A stretch of DNA of 47,563 bases from a virus: positions 1-47,563 of IMG/VR virus record IMGVR_UViG_3300046714_000550; one strand, written 5' to 3'. A program made the position numbers and the translations under genes. The number at the start of each line of letters is the position of its first letter. Position 1 is the stretch's first letter. The notes under the pieces are model-generated. The model was not told the origin of the DNA and did not search any database. It worked only from the letters and a program-made list of their open reading frames with translations. Below, piece after piece: positions 1 to 5,872 of this stretch.

Positions 1-95
1 AGGCCGTGGCGCTCACGATGCTGCGGCAGAACTGCGAGCGCGAGATGCTCTTCTGGCACGATTGCGTGAAGCCCGTGGTGGCGACGCTGAAGTGA
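1..95 (+). CDS. C-terminal fragment (second copy) of the 184-aa zinc-ribbon protein
   Basis: Tail of the gene at 46977-47531, present twice because of the terminal repeat. The frame starts at base 3 and ends with TGA at 93-95. It is not an independent gene: on the circular molecule it is the same coding sequence. The next gene's GTG overlaps its stop. Confidence 0.9.
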   Translation, partial: AVALTMLRQNCEREMLFWHDCVKPVVATLK

Positions 96-127
96 ACAGC
101 CTGCTGGATCGCCGAGGTCCGCGTCGT
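1..127. repeat. 127-bp exact repeat of the window's right end (circle junction)
   Basis: Bases 1-127 are identical to 47437-47563. The gene that ends at 47531 has its last 30 codons repeated here in the same frame, so the two ends join without disturbing coding. This shows a circular or circularly permuted genome of 47,436 bp. The length of 127 equals a common assembler k-mer, so I infer an assembly overlap rather than a biological direct terminal repeat; the sequence alone cannot separate the two. Confidence 0.95.
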
Positions 128-307
128 CCGCGCCGGACGCAGCAGCCTCCGCTGCGCGTCGAGCGCGCGACGTGCCAGCGCTGCGGCCGGCGCGGCTTCA
201 ACCTCTCGGGCCAGCGCCACTGTGGTGCGCGCGGCTGGGCGCGCTACGGTTACCACGTGCACCACGACGACGGCTGGCATCCGGTGCAGCGAGGACCGAA
301 GCGATGA
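92..307 (+). CDS. small arginine-rich protein with Cys pair (71 aa)
   Basis: Unrecognised. The GTG start overlaps the previous stop (GTGA), the coupling seen throughout this genome. The N-terminal third is very rich in Arg and Pro; the middle has C-x2-C followed by another Cys and a His-rich stretch (HVHHDDGWH), which could hold one metal ion or bind nucleic acid. It sits in the + strand block that starts at 46630, so an early host-takeover role is possible but unproven. High GC makes very small genes hard to verify; the overlaps on both sides are the main support. Confidence 0.55.
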   Translation: MNSLLDRRGPRRPRRTQQPPLRVERATCQRCGRRGFNLSGQRHCGARGWARYGYHVHHDDGWHPVQRGPKR

Positions 308-549
308 CGATGCACGAGAAGCTCCGCTGGTATCGCGGCAAGAGCGCGTTCGGGCACCACGAGCTGCTCCTGCTGCACGAGGCCGTGAAGCCGCCGACCT
401 CGGTGGCTGCGATCCGTCTCGTGTCCAACGCCTACGGCATGAGGCTCTGGTGCTGCTTGACGGGCAGCGAGCGCGCCTGTCACCACGAAGCCCTCGACGC
501 CGCGCTCTACTGCATCGAGCAGCGACTCGGCATCACGGAGAAGTGCTGA
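304..549 (+). CDS. hypothetical protein (81 aa)
   Basis: Unrecognised, soluble, mixed composition, with His-rich patches (FGHHELLLLHE, CHHEALDA) and three cysteines. The ATG overlaps the previous stop (ATGA) and its own TGA overlaps the next ATG (TGATG). It looks like a genuine member of a tightly packed early cassette. No domain could be named. Confidence 0.6.
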   Translation: MTMHEKLRWYRGKSAFGHHELLLLHEAVKPPTSVAAIRLVSNAYGMRLWCCLTGSERACHHEALDAALYCIEQRLGITEKC

Positions 550-1010
550 TGAACCTCGCCGACGCCGAGCGCGAGATGGCGGCCTTCGACGCGCACACAC
601 GCGCCCGGATGCGCGAGGCCGCCGGGGACTTCAAGGCGGCCATCCAGCGCTCGCTGCGCAGCCCGCGCCGCACAATCACCGGCCGCGTGCTGCGCTTCGC
701 CTGGAAGCACGAGGGCCGCATCGAGGTCTGCTCGTGCAACGCCAACAACACGCTGCGCGGCGAGCCGGGCAGCGTGAACCTCTCGGAGCGCGAGCTGCGC
801 GAGCGACTCGGCCCGAACCTCGTCGTGCGCCTCGTGCGCAGCCGCTACGGCGTGCGCTGCCTCGAGCACGCCCTGCTGGTCGGCACGCGGCGCCGGGAGC
901 CGGCAACCTTCGTGCGCGTGCGCAGCCTGGCTAGCTGGCTCGACGTGAACCCCGGCCCCATCACGCCCGACAACCTCGGCGCCGACCTGCCTTGGCGCGC
1001 ATGGCCGTGA
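549..1010 (+). CDS. hypothetical protein (153 aa)
   Basis: Unrecognised. The N-terminal 40 residues are helical and charged; the middle has a beta-like stretch (TITGRVLRFAWKHEGRIE) with CSCNAN, followed by a basic region with LVVRLVRSRYGVRCLEHALLV. It is the largest member of this + strand block and starts at the TGATG overlap at 547-551. No catalytic pattern seen. Its length and sensible composition make it the most certain gene in the block. Confidence 0.7.
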   Translation: MNLADAEREMAAFDAHTRARMREAAGDFKAAIQRSLRSPRRTITGRVLRFAWKHEGRIEVCSCNANNTLRGEPGSVNLSERELRERLGPNLVVRLVRSRYGVRCLEHALLVGTRRREPATFVRVRSLASWLDVNPGPITPDNLGADLPWRAWP

Positions 1011-1090
1011 CCACAGCCCTGCTGCTCCTGATCCTGCAGCTCCCCAGCAGCCACAAGCCCCTGCCTTGGCCCTACGCTGTCCAGCTTTGA
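1001..1090 (+). CDS. possible micro-protein with hydrophobic N-terminus (29 aa)
   Basis: The ATG at 1001 overlaps the end of the preceding gene by 10 bases. The product begins MAVTTALLLLILQLPSSHK, a short hydrophobic run like a signal or membrane anchor, followed by a Pro/Trp-containing tail. It is too short to be judged on coding statistics. It could be a small membrane peptide or chance; its place at the end of a coupled cassette is the only support. Confidence 0.3.
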   Translation: MAVTTALLLLILQLPSSHKPLPWPYAVQL

Positions 1091-1195
1091 ACCTGGACAA
1101 CGTGGCATCTCACCTTTCTTCGTTGGCACGGGGAATGCCCTCTTGAAACCCCCGGGGGGCTCGTTCCTACGATCAGCGACCTCGGGAGCGACGGA

Positions 1196-1276
1196 GGGGC
1201 CCCTGCCCGGGCGTAGCCGCCCTCCTCCCCCGCCAATGTTCCACGTGAAACATCCACGCGACCTGTGGGGCCCCTG
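1196..1276. repeat. 10-bp direct repeat GGGGCCCCTG flanking parS
   Basis: GGGGCCCCTG occurs at 1196-1205 and again at 1267-1276, 71 bp apart, on either side of the parS match at 1237-1252. Its first eight bases are a perfect palindrome. In such GC-rich DNA a 10-mer repeat could be chance, but the flanking placement is worth recording. Confidence 0.4.
1237..1252. promoter_or_regulatory. parS: parS-like centromere site (ParB binding site)
   Basis: The 16-mer TGTTCCACGTGAAACA matches the chromosomal parS consensus TGTTNCACGTGAAACA at every fixed position. ParB dimers bind this palindrome, spread as a CTP clamp and recruit ParA/SMC for segregation. The site is in non-coding DNA between two + strand operons. 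The phage encodes no recognisable ParA or ParB, so if the site works it must use host ParB. Under uniform base composition the chance of a 15-base specified match somewhere in 47 kb is about 47,436/4^15, or 4 in 100,000. Confidence 0.75.
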
Positions 1277-1647
1277 ACGTGTCTAGGGGGGTCGATCCCA
1301 CCAGCGGTCACACGCGCTGCACCTCCATCCGGGGTCGGGGCCAGGGCGGGCGGGCGTGGGCGGGCGCGTGCGCGCGTGCGGCGCGCGTTCCGCGCTCCGG
1401 CGGCGCCGGCGGCCACCAGCTCGTCGTCCGGGAGGCCCGTGCGGAGGGTTCACCCCGCCACGCGTGCGGCCCGCTGCCGCGATTGCCGGCGTGCGTCCGG
1501 GCCGGGGCCGGGAGCCCGTAGCAGCGTGCCGTGGGGCGCAGCCGGGGCTGGCCGGCCAGCTCGCGCGAGCCGGGCCGCCGCGACGAGCTGCGCGCCAAGG
1601 GGCGGCGGCGCGAGCTGTCATGGCGCACCAGCTCGCCCTGGTGGTTT

Positions 1648-1665
1648 CCCGGGAAGATCCCGGGA
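1648..1665 (+). promoter_or_regulatory. CCGGGA double site, promoter of the sigma-factor operon (site 1)
   Basis: CCCGGGAAGATCCCGGGA: two CCGGGA half-sites whose starts are 11 bp apart, the same element found upstream of 11748 and 46630. A TAGACT box (4 of 6 to TATAAT) lies at 1698-1703, 32 bp after the second half-site, comparable to the spacing at the other two sites (28 and 30 bp). The first gene of the operon starts at 1788, so here there would be a 5' leader of about 80 nt. The left half-site is embedded in the perfect palindrome TTCCCGGGAA. Confidence 0.55.
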
Positions 1666-1787
1666 CCAGCTCAAGGCCAGCTCGTGGGCGGCCGATGTAG
1701 ACTCCCGACAGCGCGGCCCGCGTGTCCGGCTTGCGCGGCCCGATGGGCGGGCCGGCAGTTGGACACGGGCCGCGCGGGGGTTCTCTG

Positions 1788-2087
1788 GTGAGCAACGCGA
1801 CGCATCTGATCAGGGTGGACATCGGAGCCGGCGAGGGCGCGAGGGATCGCGCGGCCGGCGTGTTGATCGAGCAAGCCGTGGCGCAGTTGAGCGAGAGCGC
1901 GCGGGCCGAGTTTGAGCGCGTGCTGCGCGACTGCGACAGCGGCGGCGGGATGCCGGTGGCGTTCGTCGTCGTCGCGCGCGTGCCGGACGACAAGAGCGCG
2001 ACGCGATTCCTCGCCGCCATGCAAGCGGCGGCGCGCCTCGTCGTGCGGGCGCTCGAAGCGCATCACGAAGCGGGCGGTGGCGCATGA
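1788..2087 (+). CDS. hypothetical protein, first gene of sigma-factor operon (99 aa)
   Basis: Unrecognised alpha/beta-like small protein; residues 40-70 (RVLRDCDSGGGMPVAFVVVA) suggest a strand-loop-helix fold. GTG at 1788 was chosen because a purine-rich GGGG precedes it and the conserved-looking segment follows; in-frame starts at 1722 (GTG) and 1743 (ATG) would add a Gly/Pro-rich leader. Its stop overlaps the next ATG. As the first gene behind the CCGGGA promoter it could be regulatory, but nothing in the sequence shows this. Confidence 0.6.
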   Translation: MSNATHLIRVDIGAGEGARDRAAGVLIEQAVAQLSESARAEFERVLRDCDSGGGMPVAFVVVARVPDDKSATRFLAAMQAAARLVVRALEAHHEAGGGA

Positions 2088-2305
2088 CGACGACGAGCAA
2101 GCGGCGCGACCGGAGGCAGGCAGCGCGGGCGCTGCGCGTGGTCAAGCTTGAGCGGGCGCTCGCGCATCTCGTCGCAACGCGTGGGCAGCCGGGCGGGCTG
2201 CGCGCGTGGGCAGCGGCGCTCGACCTGTTGACGGCGACCGAGAGCGGCCGGCGCGCGTTCGTCCACGCGGCGCAGCGCGCGGCGCGGAAGGGCGGCGCAG
2301 CATGA
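2084..2305 (+). CDS. small basic helical protein (73 aa)
   Basis: Unrecognised. Arg/Ala-rich, predicted almost fully helical, no cysteines, no membrane segment. It overlaps both neighbours by ATGA and lies immediately before the sigma factor, so a partner or regulator of that factor is possible, but an anti-sigma fold is not evident. Composition alone would allow a DNA- or RNA-binding peptide. Confidence 0.55.
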   Translation: MTTTSKRRDRRQAARALRVVKLERALAHLVATRGQPGGLRAWAAALDLLTATESGRRAFVHAAQRAARKGGAA

Positions 2306-2844
2306 GCGGCAAGCATCGAGAGCGAACGGACTACGGCAACGTGGCCGAGGTCTGCCGCCGCGCAGCGTCGCGCGTGCTGAGGCGCGATCCGCACGCGGCC
2401 GAAGATGCCGCGCAAGAGGCGGTGATGAAGCTGTGGCGCTGCGACCGGAGCCGCAAGCGCTGCCGGGGGCTGAGTGTTCCCGTCGCGCAGCGCTACGGGT
2501 TCGCGGTGACGTGCGCGCGGCGCGCAGCATTTGACGAGGCGCGGCGGCGCAGCACGGCGTGGGCTCCCGGGGCGCTGACCGAGGAGCCGCTCGCACCGGA
2601 GGAGCCGGGCGAAGCGGAGCGCTGCGAGGAAGCGAGCGCGGCGCAAGCCGAGGCGCGCCGTCGCCTCGACGTGGCGCTGCGCGCGTTGACGCGCAGCGAG
2701 CGCGGAGTCATCCGGCTGCGCTTCGTGGCGCGCGTGAGCGACGCGTGGATCGCCCGTCACTACGGCATCAGCGAGGGAGCGGCGCGCGTGCGCGTGTGCC
2801 GCGCCGTCGCGAAGATGCGCGCGGCAGATCGGAGCGGCGCATGA
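2302..2844 (+). CDS. ECF-type RNA polymerase sigma factor (180 aa)
   Basis: Likely directs host core RNA polymerase to particular promoters. Region 2 spans about residues 12-80, with the sigma-70-like helix AEDAAQEAVMKLW (33-45) that normally binds core polymerase and the -10 element. A Pro/Glu-rich linker (90-115) follows, then region 4 at about 123-173: LRALTRSERGVIRLRF and the helix-turn-helix WIARHYGISEGAARVRVCRA that normally reads the -35. Having only regions 2 and 4 and being 180 aa long fits extracytoplasmic-function (ECF) sigma factors. The ATG overlaps the previous stop. Targets are unknown; the three CCGGGA promoters or host promoters are candidates. The region 4 signature is clear; region 2 is more diverged. 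Confidence 0.8.
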   Translation: MSGKHRERTDYGNVAEVCRRAASRVLRRDPHAAEDAAQEAVMKLWRCDRSRKRCRGLSVPVAQRYGFAVTCARRAAFDEARRRSTAWAPGALTEEPLAPEEPGEAERCEEASAAQAEARRRLDVALRALTRSERGVIRLRFVARVSDAWIARHYGISEGAARVRVCRAVAKMRAADRSGA

Positions 2845-3044
2845 GCAAGCGCGACGTGGCGCGATTGGAGAAGCTCCGCGAGCGGCTCGCCTTCCTCGAA
2901 GGGCTCACGGTCAGCGAGCGCAACGGGTGGGCTCACGACTGCGCCGGTTGGCAGCGCTGGGAGCAAGGGCGCAGCGAGGCGGCAGCGGCGCTCGCGGAGC
3001 TTGACGGGCTCCTGAGCGGCCCGGCGGAAGGCGGCGCAGCATGA
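2841..3044 (+). CDS. hypothetical coiled-coil protein (67 aa)
   Basis: Unrecognised. The first 22 residues (VARLEKLRERLAFLEGL) form a heptad-like helix, then NGWAHDCAGWQRWEQ with three Trp, then a second helix. It overlaps the sigma-factor stop by ATGA and the next start likewise. The position directly after the sigma factor makes a regulator of it conceivable, without direct evidence. Confidence 0.55.
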   Translation: MSKRDVARLEKLRERLAFLEGLTVSERNGWAHDCAGWQRWEQGRSEAAAALAELDGLLSGPAEGGAA

Positions 3045-3232
3045 CGCCCATCGAGCAAGAGCTGAGGCAGGCGCTGCGCGAGGCGGCCGGCAAGCTCGAC
3101 CGGGCGGCCGGCGCGCTGCGCGAGATAGGCGGCTATCGCGGGCTGGCGTCGTTGCTGGATAGGTGCGCCTCGCGGGCGCTGCAAGCGCTGGAAGATGACG
3201 CGCGCAGCGGCGCGGGAGCGCGCGAGTGGTGA
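3041..3232 (+). CDS. hypothetical helical protein (63 aa)
   Basis: Unrecognised, Ala/Arg/Glu-rich, predicted all-helical (LRQALREAAGKLDRAAGALR), no membrane segment. Starts at an ATGA overlap and ends at 3230-3232. Part of the same coupled run as the sigma factor. Confidence 0.5.
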   Translation: MTPIEQELRQALREAAGKLDRAAGALREIGGYRGLASLLDRCASRALQALEDDARSGAGAREW

Positions 3233-3342
3233 GCGGCCGGAAGATCGGGGCGGCCCGGCCCGTGGCGGGCTTGGCCGCCCCCTTCTCCCGCCCGCTTGGC
3301 CGCGCACGGTGCGCGGCAGGCGACGGCGGCAGGGAGGCGAGC

Positions 3343-3567
3343 ATGGTGAGGCGACAACACTGGGACAGCGAGCCGGCCGGCGACGACGACAGGAGCGGGT
3401 TCGCGGACCCGGGCGGGCGCAGCGCGCTGCGCGCAGCTCGCAAGGGCAACCCGCGCAACCTGCCCTGCCCAACATGCAAGGAGCCCAACAGGCTCACGCC
3501 GGCCGACCGGGCGCGCGGCTATCAGTGCGACGCGTGCGCCGACCGCGACGAGGGGGGCGGGTTCTGA
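3343..3567 (+). CDS. small zinc-ribbon protein (74 aa)
   Basis: Residues 42-65 contain CPTC and, 19 residues later, CDAC, a two-knuckle zinc ribbon of the kind found in many phage nucleic-acid-binding proteins. ATG 3343 is chosen because GGGAGG lies 5 nt upstream; an in-frame GTG at 3229, overlapping the previous stop, would give 112 aa with a low-complexity leader. The N-terminal half is charged and probably disordered. Function unknown. Confidence 0.6.
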   Translation: MVRRQHWDSEPAGDDDRSGFADPGGRSALRAARKGNPRNLPCPTCKEPNRLTPADRARGYQCDACADRDEGGGF

Positions 3568-3683
3568 TGCCACAGCTCAGGGACGGCCGAAACCACGTCC
3601 GCGCCCGGGAGGTCGCGCTCGTGATCTTCTGGCTGGCGCTGGCCGTGGCGCTCGTGCTCCACGGTTGCTCGAGCTCGAGCTAG
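3567..3683 (+). CDS. very small membrane or lipoprotein-like protein (38 aa)
   Basis: TGATG overlap with the zinc-ribbon gene. A charged N-terminus is followed by a strongly hydrophobic segment ALVIFWLALAVALVL and then HGCSSSS. LHGC resembles a lipobox, so it could be a lipoprotein with almost no mature chain or a single-pass membrane peptide. It is the last gene before the operon's terminator. A spanin or superinfection role is possible; nothing decides. Confidence 0.5.
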   Translation: MPQLRDGRNHVRAREVALVIFWLALAVALVLHGCSSSS

Positions 3684-3699
3684 GCCAGGCGCCAGGACA

Positions 3700-3736
3700 C
3701 GCGGGCCCGGCCGGCAGCTCGCCAGCCGGGCCCGCG
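3700..3736. terminator. hairpin terminator between convergent operons
   Basis: Perfect 12-bp stem: left arm 3700-3711 (CGCGGGCCCGGC), loop of 13, right arm 3725-3736. It lies between the + strand operon ending at 3683 and the - strand operon ending at 3742, so it can serve both. Neither side has a clear U-run, so termination may be weak or need Rho. Confidence 0.6.
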
Positions 3737-3741
3737 GTCGT

Positions 3742-3960
3742 TCAAGGGCGCGGCGGCGGAGCGCCAGGCACACACAGGCTGCAGGCGTGCCACGGCCCAC
3801 ACACGCGACCGTCGCGGCCGGTGCGCGCGGTCGCCCCGCACACGCAGACCGCATATCCACCCGGCGTGCCGGCCGGATGAAGCACGGCGTGGGAATGGAC
3901 GCTCGCCAGCTTGCTGCGCACCGAGGCCGCCGCGCGCTGGTCGGGATCGAGGCGGCTCAT
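3742..3960 (-). CDS. small Cys-rich protein, last gene of the recombination operon (72 aa)
   Basis: Unrecognised. The C-terminal half has CVC, a further Cys about 14 residues on, then CSLC, giving enough cysteines for one zinc site. The ATG overlaps the stop of the upstream gene (ATGA). The stop lies just before the shared hairpin at 3700-3736. Confidence 0.6.
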   Translation of the reverse strand: MSRLDPDQRAAASVRSKLASVHSHAVLHPAGTPGGYAVCVCGATARTGRDGRVCGPWHACSLCVPGAPPPRP

Positions 3961-4274
3961 GCGCCGCCCTTCCCGCCGGCCACCGCCCGGGCGGCGTTCT
4001 CTCGAACCTTGCGCGCCGTCTCGGGATTGTCGCAGCCCCAGCCGTAGCTGAGGACATCCCGCAGCGCCTGCTCCAGCTCCGCGCAGCGGGCCAGCGCGGC
4101 GTCGCGCTCCGACAGCAGCGAGGCGTGGCTGCCGTGCCCGTCGCAGGCGAACAGCGCAGGGCCGCTGCCGTCATGCTCCGCAACCAGCCGACAGCCGCAG
4201 TCCGCAGCGCCTTCGCGCTCGCTGTCCTGCAACCAGATCCACGGCCTCGCCGTCGCCTTGTCCGTGCCGCTCAA
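3957..4274 (-). CDS. hypothetical protein, probable TTG start (105 aa)
   Basis: Unrecognised. The frame is open well upstream, but the only sensible start linked to the neighbour is TTG at 4274, which overlaps the stop of the 195-aa gene (TTGA); there is no ATG or GTG near the N-terminus. Residues 25-50 carry CGC and a later Cys/His group (FACDGHGSHAS), possibly metal binding; a helix (LLSERDAALARCAELEQALRDVL) follows. The start codon is the uncertain part. Confidence 0.55.
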   Translation of the reverse strand: MSGTDKATARPWIWLQDSEREGAADCGCRLVAEHDGSGPALFACDGHGSHASLLSERDAALARCAELEQALRDVLSYGWGCDNPETARKVRENAARAVAGGKGGA

Positions 4275-4858
4275 GCCGCACCGCCCTTCGTCAGCACCGA
4301 CTCGATCAGATCGACCAGCCCGGCGCAGTCCTTCCAGTGCAGGTCCAGCTCGCCCTTCGCGGCGAAGCGCAGCGAGTTCTGGCAGCGGCGCAGCATGTCG
4401 CGCAGCTCGTCGTCGCTGGCCGGCGCCTCGGGCGCGCCCTCGATCCCGGCGCGCGTGTCCCAGCCGCCCACGCTGCGCTTGTCGAGGAAGCAACCAGCCG
4501 GCGCGGGCCCGTTGAACCCGTAGCCGCCCCACGTCAGCACGCACCAGTCGGGCCCGCTCAGGTCAACGAGGAACATGCCCGCGTCGCCGTGCGACTCGAT
4601 GCGCAGCGCCTCGCCCATCGAGCGAGGACCGTTCCACGCGCCCAGCGACAGGTTGCCGTCGAGCCGCCCGTGCGCGATGCCGAGGAAGCGCGAGAACGTG
4701 TAGCCGACGTCCTTGTCACGCCCGCGCATCCGCTCGCGCAGCTCACCGAGGAGCGAACCCATGTCGCTCCCCGACCAGTGCAGATACGCGACGGGAGAGA
4801 GTTCGAGGTTCTTGCCTTCCTCGCCGTTGTGAAAGACCACCAAAGCACGATCGCCCAT
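4271..4858 (-). CDS. conserved-looking hypothetical protein (195 aa)
   Basis: Begins with ALVVFHNGEEGKNLELSPV and AYLHWSGS, followed by a helix and FSRFLGIAHGRLDGNLSLG, then SHGDAGMFLVDLSG and WCVLTWGGYGF. The pattern looks like a single alpha/beta domain occupying the first 125 residues with a helical C-terminus. I have seen similar phage hypotheticals with the YLHW element but know no function. The start at 4858 skips an upstream in-frame stretch lacking coding character. A 200-bp gap with a palindrome lies upstream. Confidence 0.7.
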   Translation of the reverse strand: MGDRALVVFHNGEEGKNLELSPVAYLHWSGSDMGSLLGELRERMRGRDKDVGYTFSRFLGIAHGRLDGNLSLGAWNGPRSMGEALRIESHGDAGMFLVDLSGPDWCVLTWGGYGFNGPAPAGCFLDKRSVGGWDTRAGIEGAPEAPASDDELRDMLRRCQNSLRFAAKGELDLHWKDCAGLVDLIESVLTKGGAA

Positions 4859-4950
4859 GATGAAGCACCCCGGCGCGCGCCGGCCGTCGCTCGCAGGACC
4901 CACTCCCGCGCAGCGCGGCACGCTCTCGCGCGCCGCTCAAGGTGTACCAC

Positions 4951-4964
4951 GTTTCCCGGGAAAC
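4951..4964. promoter_or_regulatory. 14-bp perfect palindrome GTTTCCCGGGAAAC, possible operator
   Basis: A perfect palindrome in the 200-bp gap 4859-5060, about 90 bp upstream of the 195-aa gene. Its core TTCCCGGGAA is the same as in the CCGGGA double site at 1646-1655, so it may be a single-dimer version of the same operator. No good -35/-10 pair is visible next to it on the - strand. Confidence 0.5.
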
Positions 4965-5060
4965 GGAATCGCGGCCCCGGCCCGGCTGATGATGGGCGCG
5001 CCGGCGACCGGGGGCGCGCGGTCGATCTCGGGAGAGACAGGGGGCACGCGCCGCGCACGG

Positions 5061-5516
5061 TCAGACGCCACCAGCCGGGCCAGGACCGCGAGGGGGCAGC
5101 GTAGCAGCCCCGTTGCCGGGATCAACACTCGCGGCCTTCCTGCGCGCGTTCCACGCGTCCACACGCGCGTACCAAGGGCCTTCCTTCGCCCGCCGCCGCC
5201 GCTCCCAGCCGCGCCCATGCTCGACGCGCGGACGCGCGAGCTCGGGCAGGCCCATCAGCCAGAACGCCGGGATCAGGTAGCGGTGCTGCCGCTTGCGGTT
5301 GTAGGGGTTCGGCCAGCGCGCCGCCGGAATCCAGCCCTTCGCACACCAGGTCTGCACGGTGGTCTGCGTCACTCCGAACACACGCGCGCACTCGCTGGTC
5401 GTGACCCAGCGCACGCTGTCCCAGCCTAGGCCGTGCTGGCCGGCGCGGAACCTCGACTCCAGCAGCTCGACGCGCGCGGCCAACTGGAACAGGAGCCGCT
5501 GCTCGAGGTCGCTCAC
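5061..5516 (-). CDS. helix-turn-helix DNA-binding protein (151 aa)
   Basis: Residues about 38-85 form a MerR/excisionase-like HTH: VTTSECARVFGVTQTTVQTW, then CAKGWIPAARWPN and a basic wing with RKRQHRYLIP. An N-terminal amphipathic helix (residues 4-22) could dimerise; the C-terminal 55 residues are Arg/Trp-rich. The GTG start at 5516 overlaps the previous stop (GTGTGA). It is a candidate reader of the TTCCCGGGAA operators, the nearest of which is 97 bp downstream of its stop; that link is inference. Confidence 0.75.
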   Translation of the reverse strand: MSDLEQRLLFQLAARVELLESRFRAGQHGLGWDSVRWVTTSECARVFGVTQTTVQTWCAKGWIPAARWPNPYNRKRQHRYLIPAFWLMGLPELARPRVEHGRGWERRRRAKEGPWYARVDAWNARRKAASVDPGNGAATLPPRGPGPAGGV

Positions 5517-5872
5517 ACCATCTCGCGATGCGGCAGCGGGATGTCCTGGTCGTGCGGGCGCCACAGGTGCAGGCAATACTCGTGGACGTTCACGCGCTCG
5601 GCGCGCGGCGGCGAGAGCTGCATGACCCAGTCGTCGTCCTCGAAGAACAGGCCGCGCACCCACTCCATCTCGAACCAGTTGGGGCAGCGCTTCTTGCCCG
5701 ACACGCTCACGTGGTCCCAGCCCATGCCGTCGCCCACGACCACGCGCAGCATGATGTTGTGCGGGCTCTCCAGCAGGAACGCGCCGTGGCGCGTGGTGCG
5801 GTGTCGCGTGCCCATCGGGCCCACGACGACGCGGCCGTTCTCGACAAGGTCGCTGTAGACGGGTCGCAACAT
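5513..5872 (-). CDS. hypothetical protein (119 aa)
   Basis: Unrecognised, mostly beta-like, with DLVENGRVVVGPMGTRH, IMLRVVVGDGMGWDHVSVSG and CPNWFEMEWVRGLFF, and a His-rich C-terminus (NVHEYCLHLWRPHDQD). The ATG at 5872 overlaps the previous stop (TGATG). The sequence is well behaved in composition, so the gene is likely real. Confidence 0.65.
   Translation of the reverse strand: MLRPVYSDLVENGRVVVGPMGTRHRTTRHGAFLLESPHNIMLRVVVGDGMGWDHVSVSGKKRCPNWFEMEWVRGLFFEDDDWVMQLSPPRAERVNVHEYCLHLWRPHDQDIPLPHREMV

Larger units (their letters stand above)
1091..1787. other. largest gene-free region (about 700 bp)
   Basis: No credible gene on either strand. It separates the two + strand blocks. It contains, in order, a palindromic 10-mer GGGGCCCCTG (1196-1205), a perfect parS match (1237-1252), the same 10-mer again (1267-1276), a very G/C-rich stretch with many GGGCGG and GCGCG runs (1320-1600), and the CCGGGA double site (1648-1665) with a TAGACT -10-like box at 1698-1703. 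I infer a regulatory and maintenance region; it could also hold the replication origin, but I see no iterons or AT-rich unwinding element. Confidence 0.7.

Noticed and set aside
1265-2020. Overlapping frames on both strands within the gene-free region
   Set aside because: All are Arg/Pro/Gly/Ala low-complexity sequences in extremely GC-rich DNA, without ribosome binding sites or coupling to neighbours.
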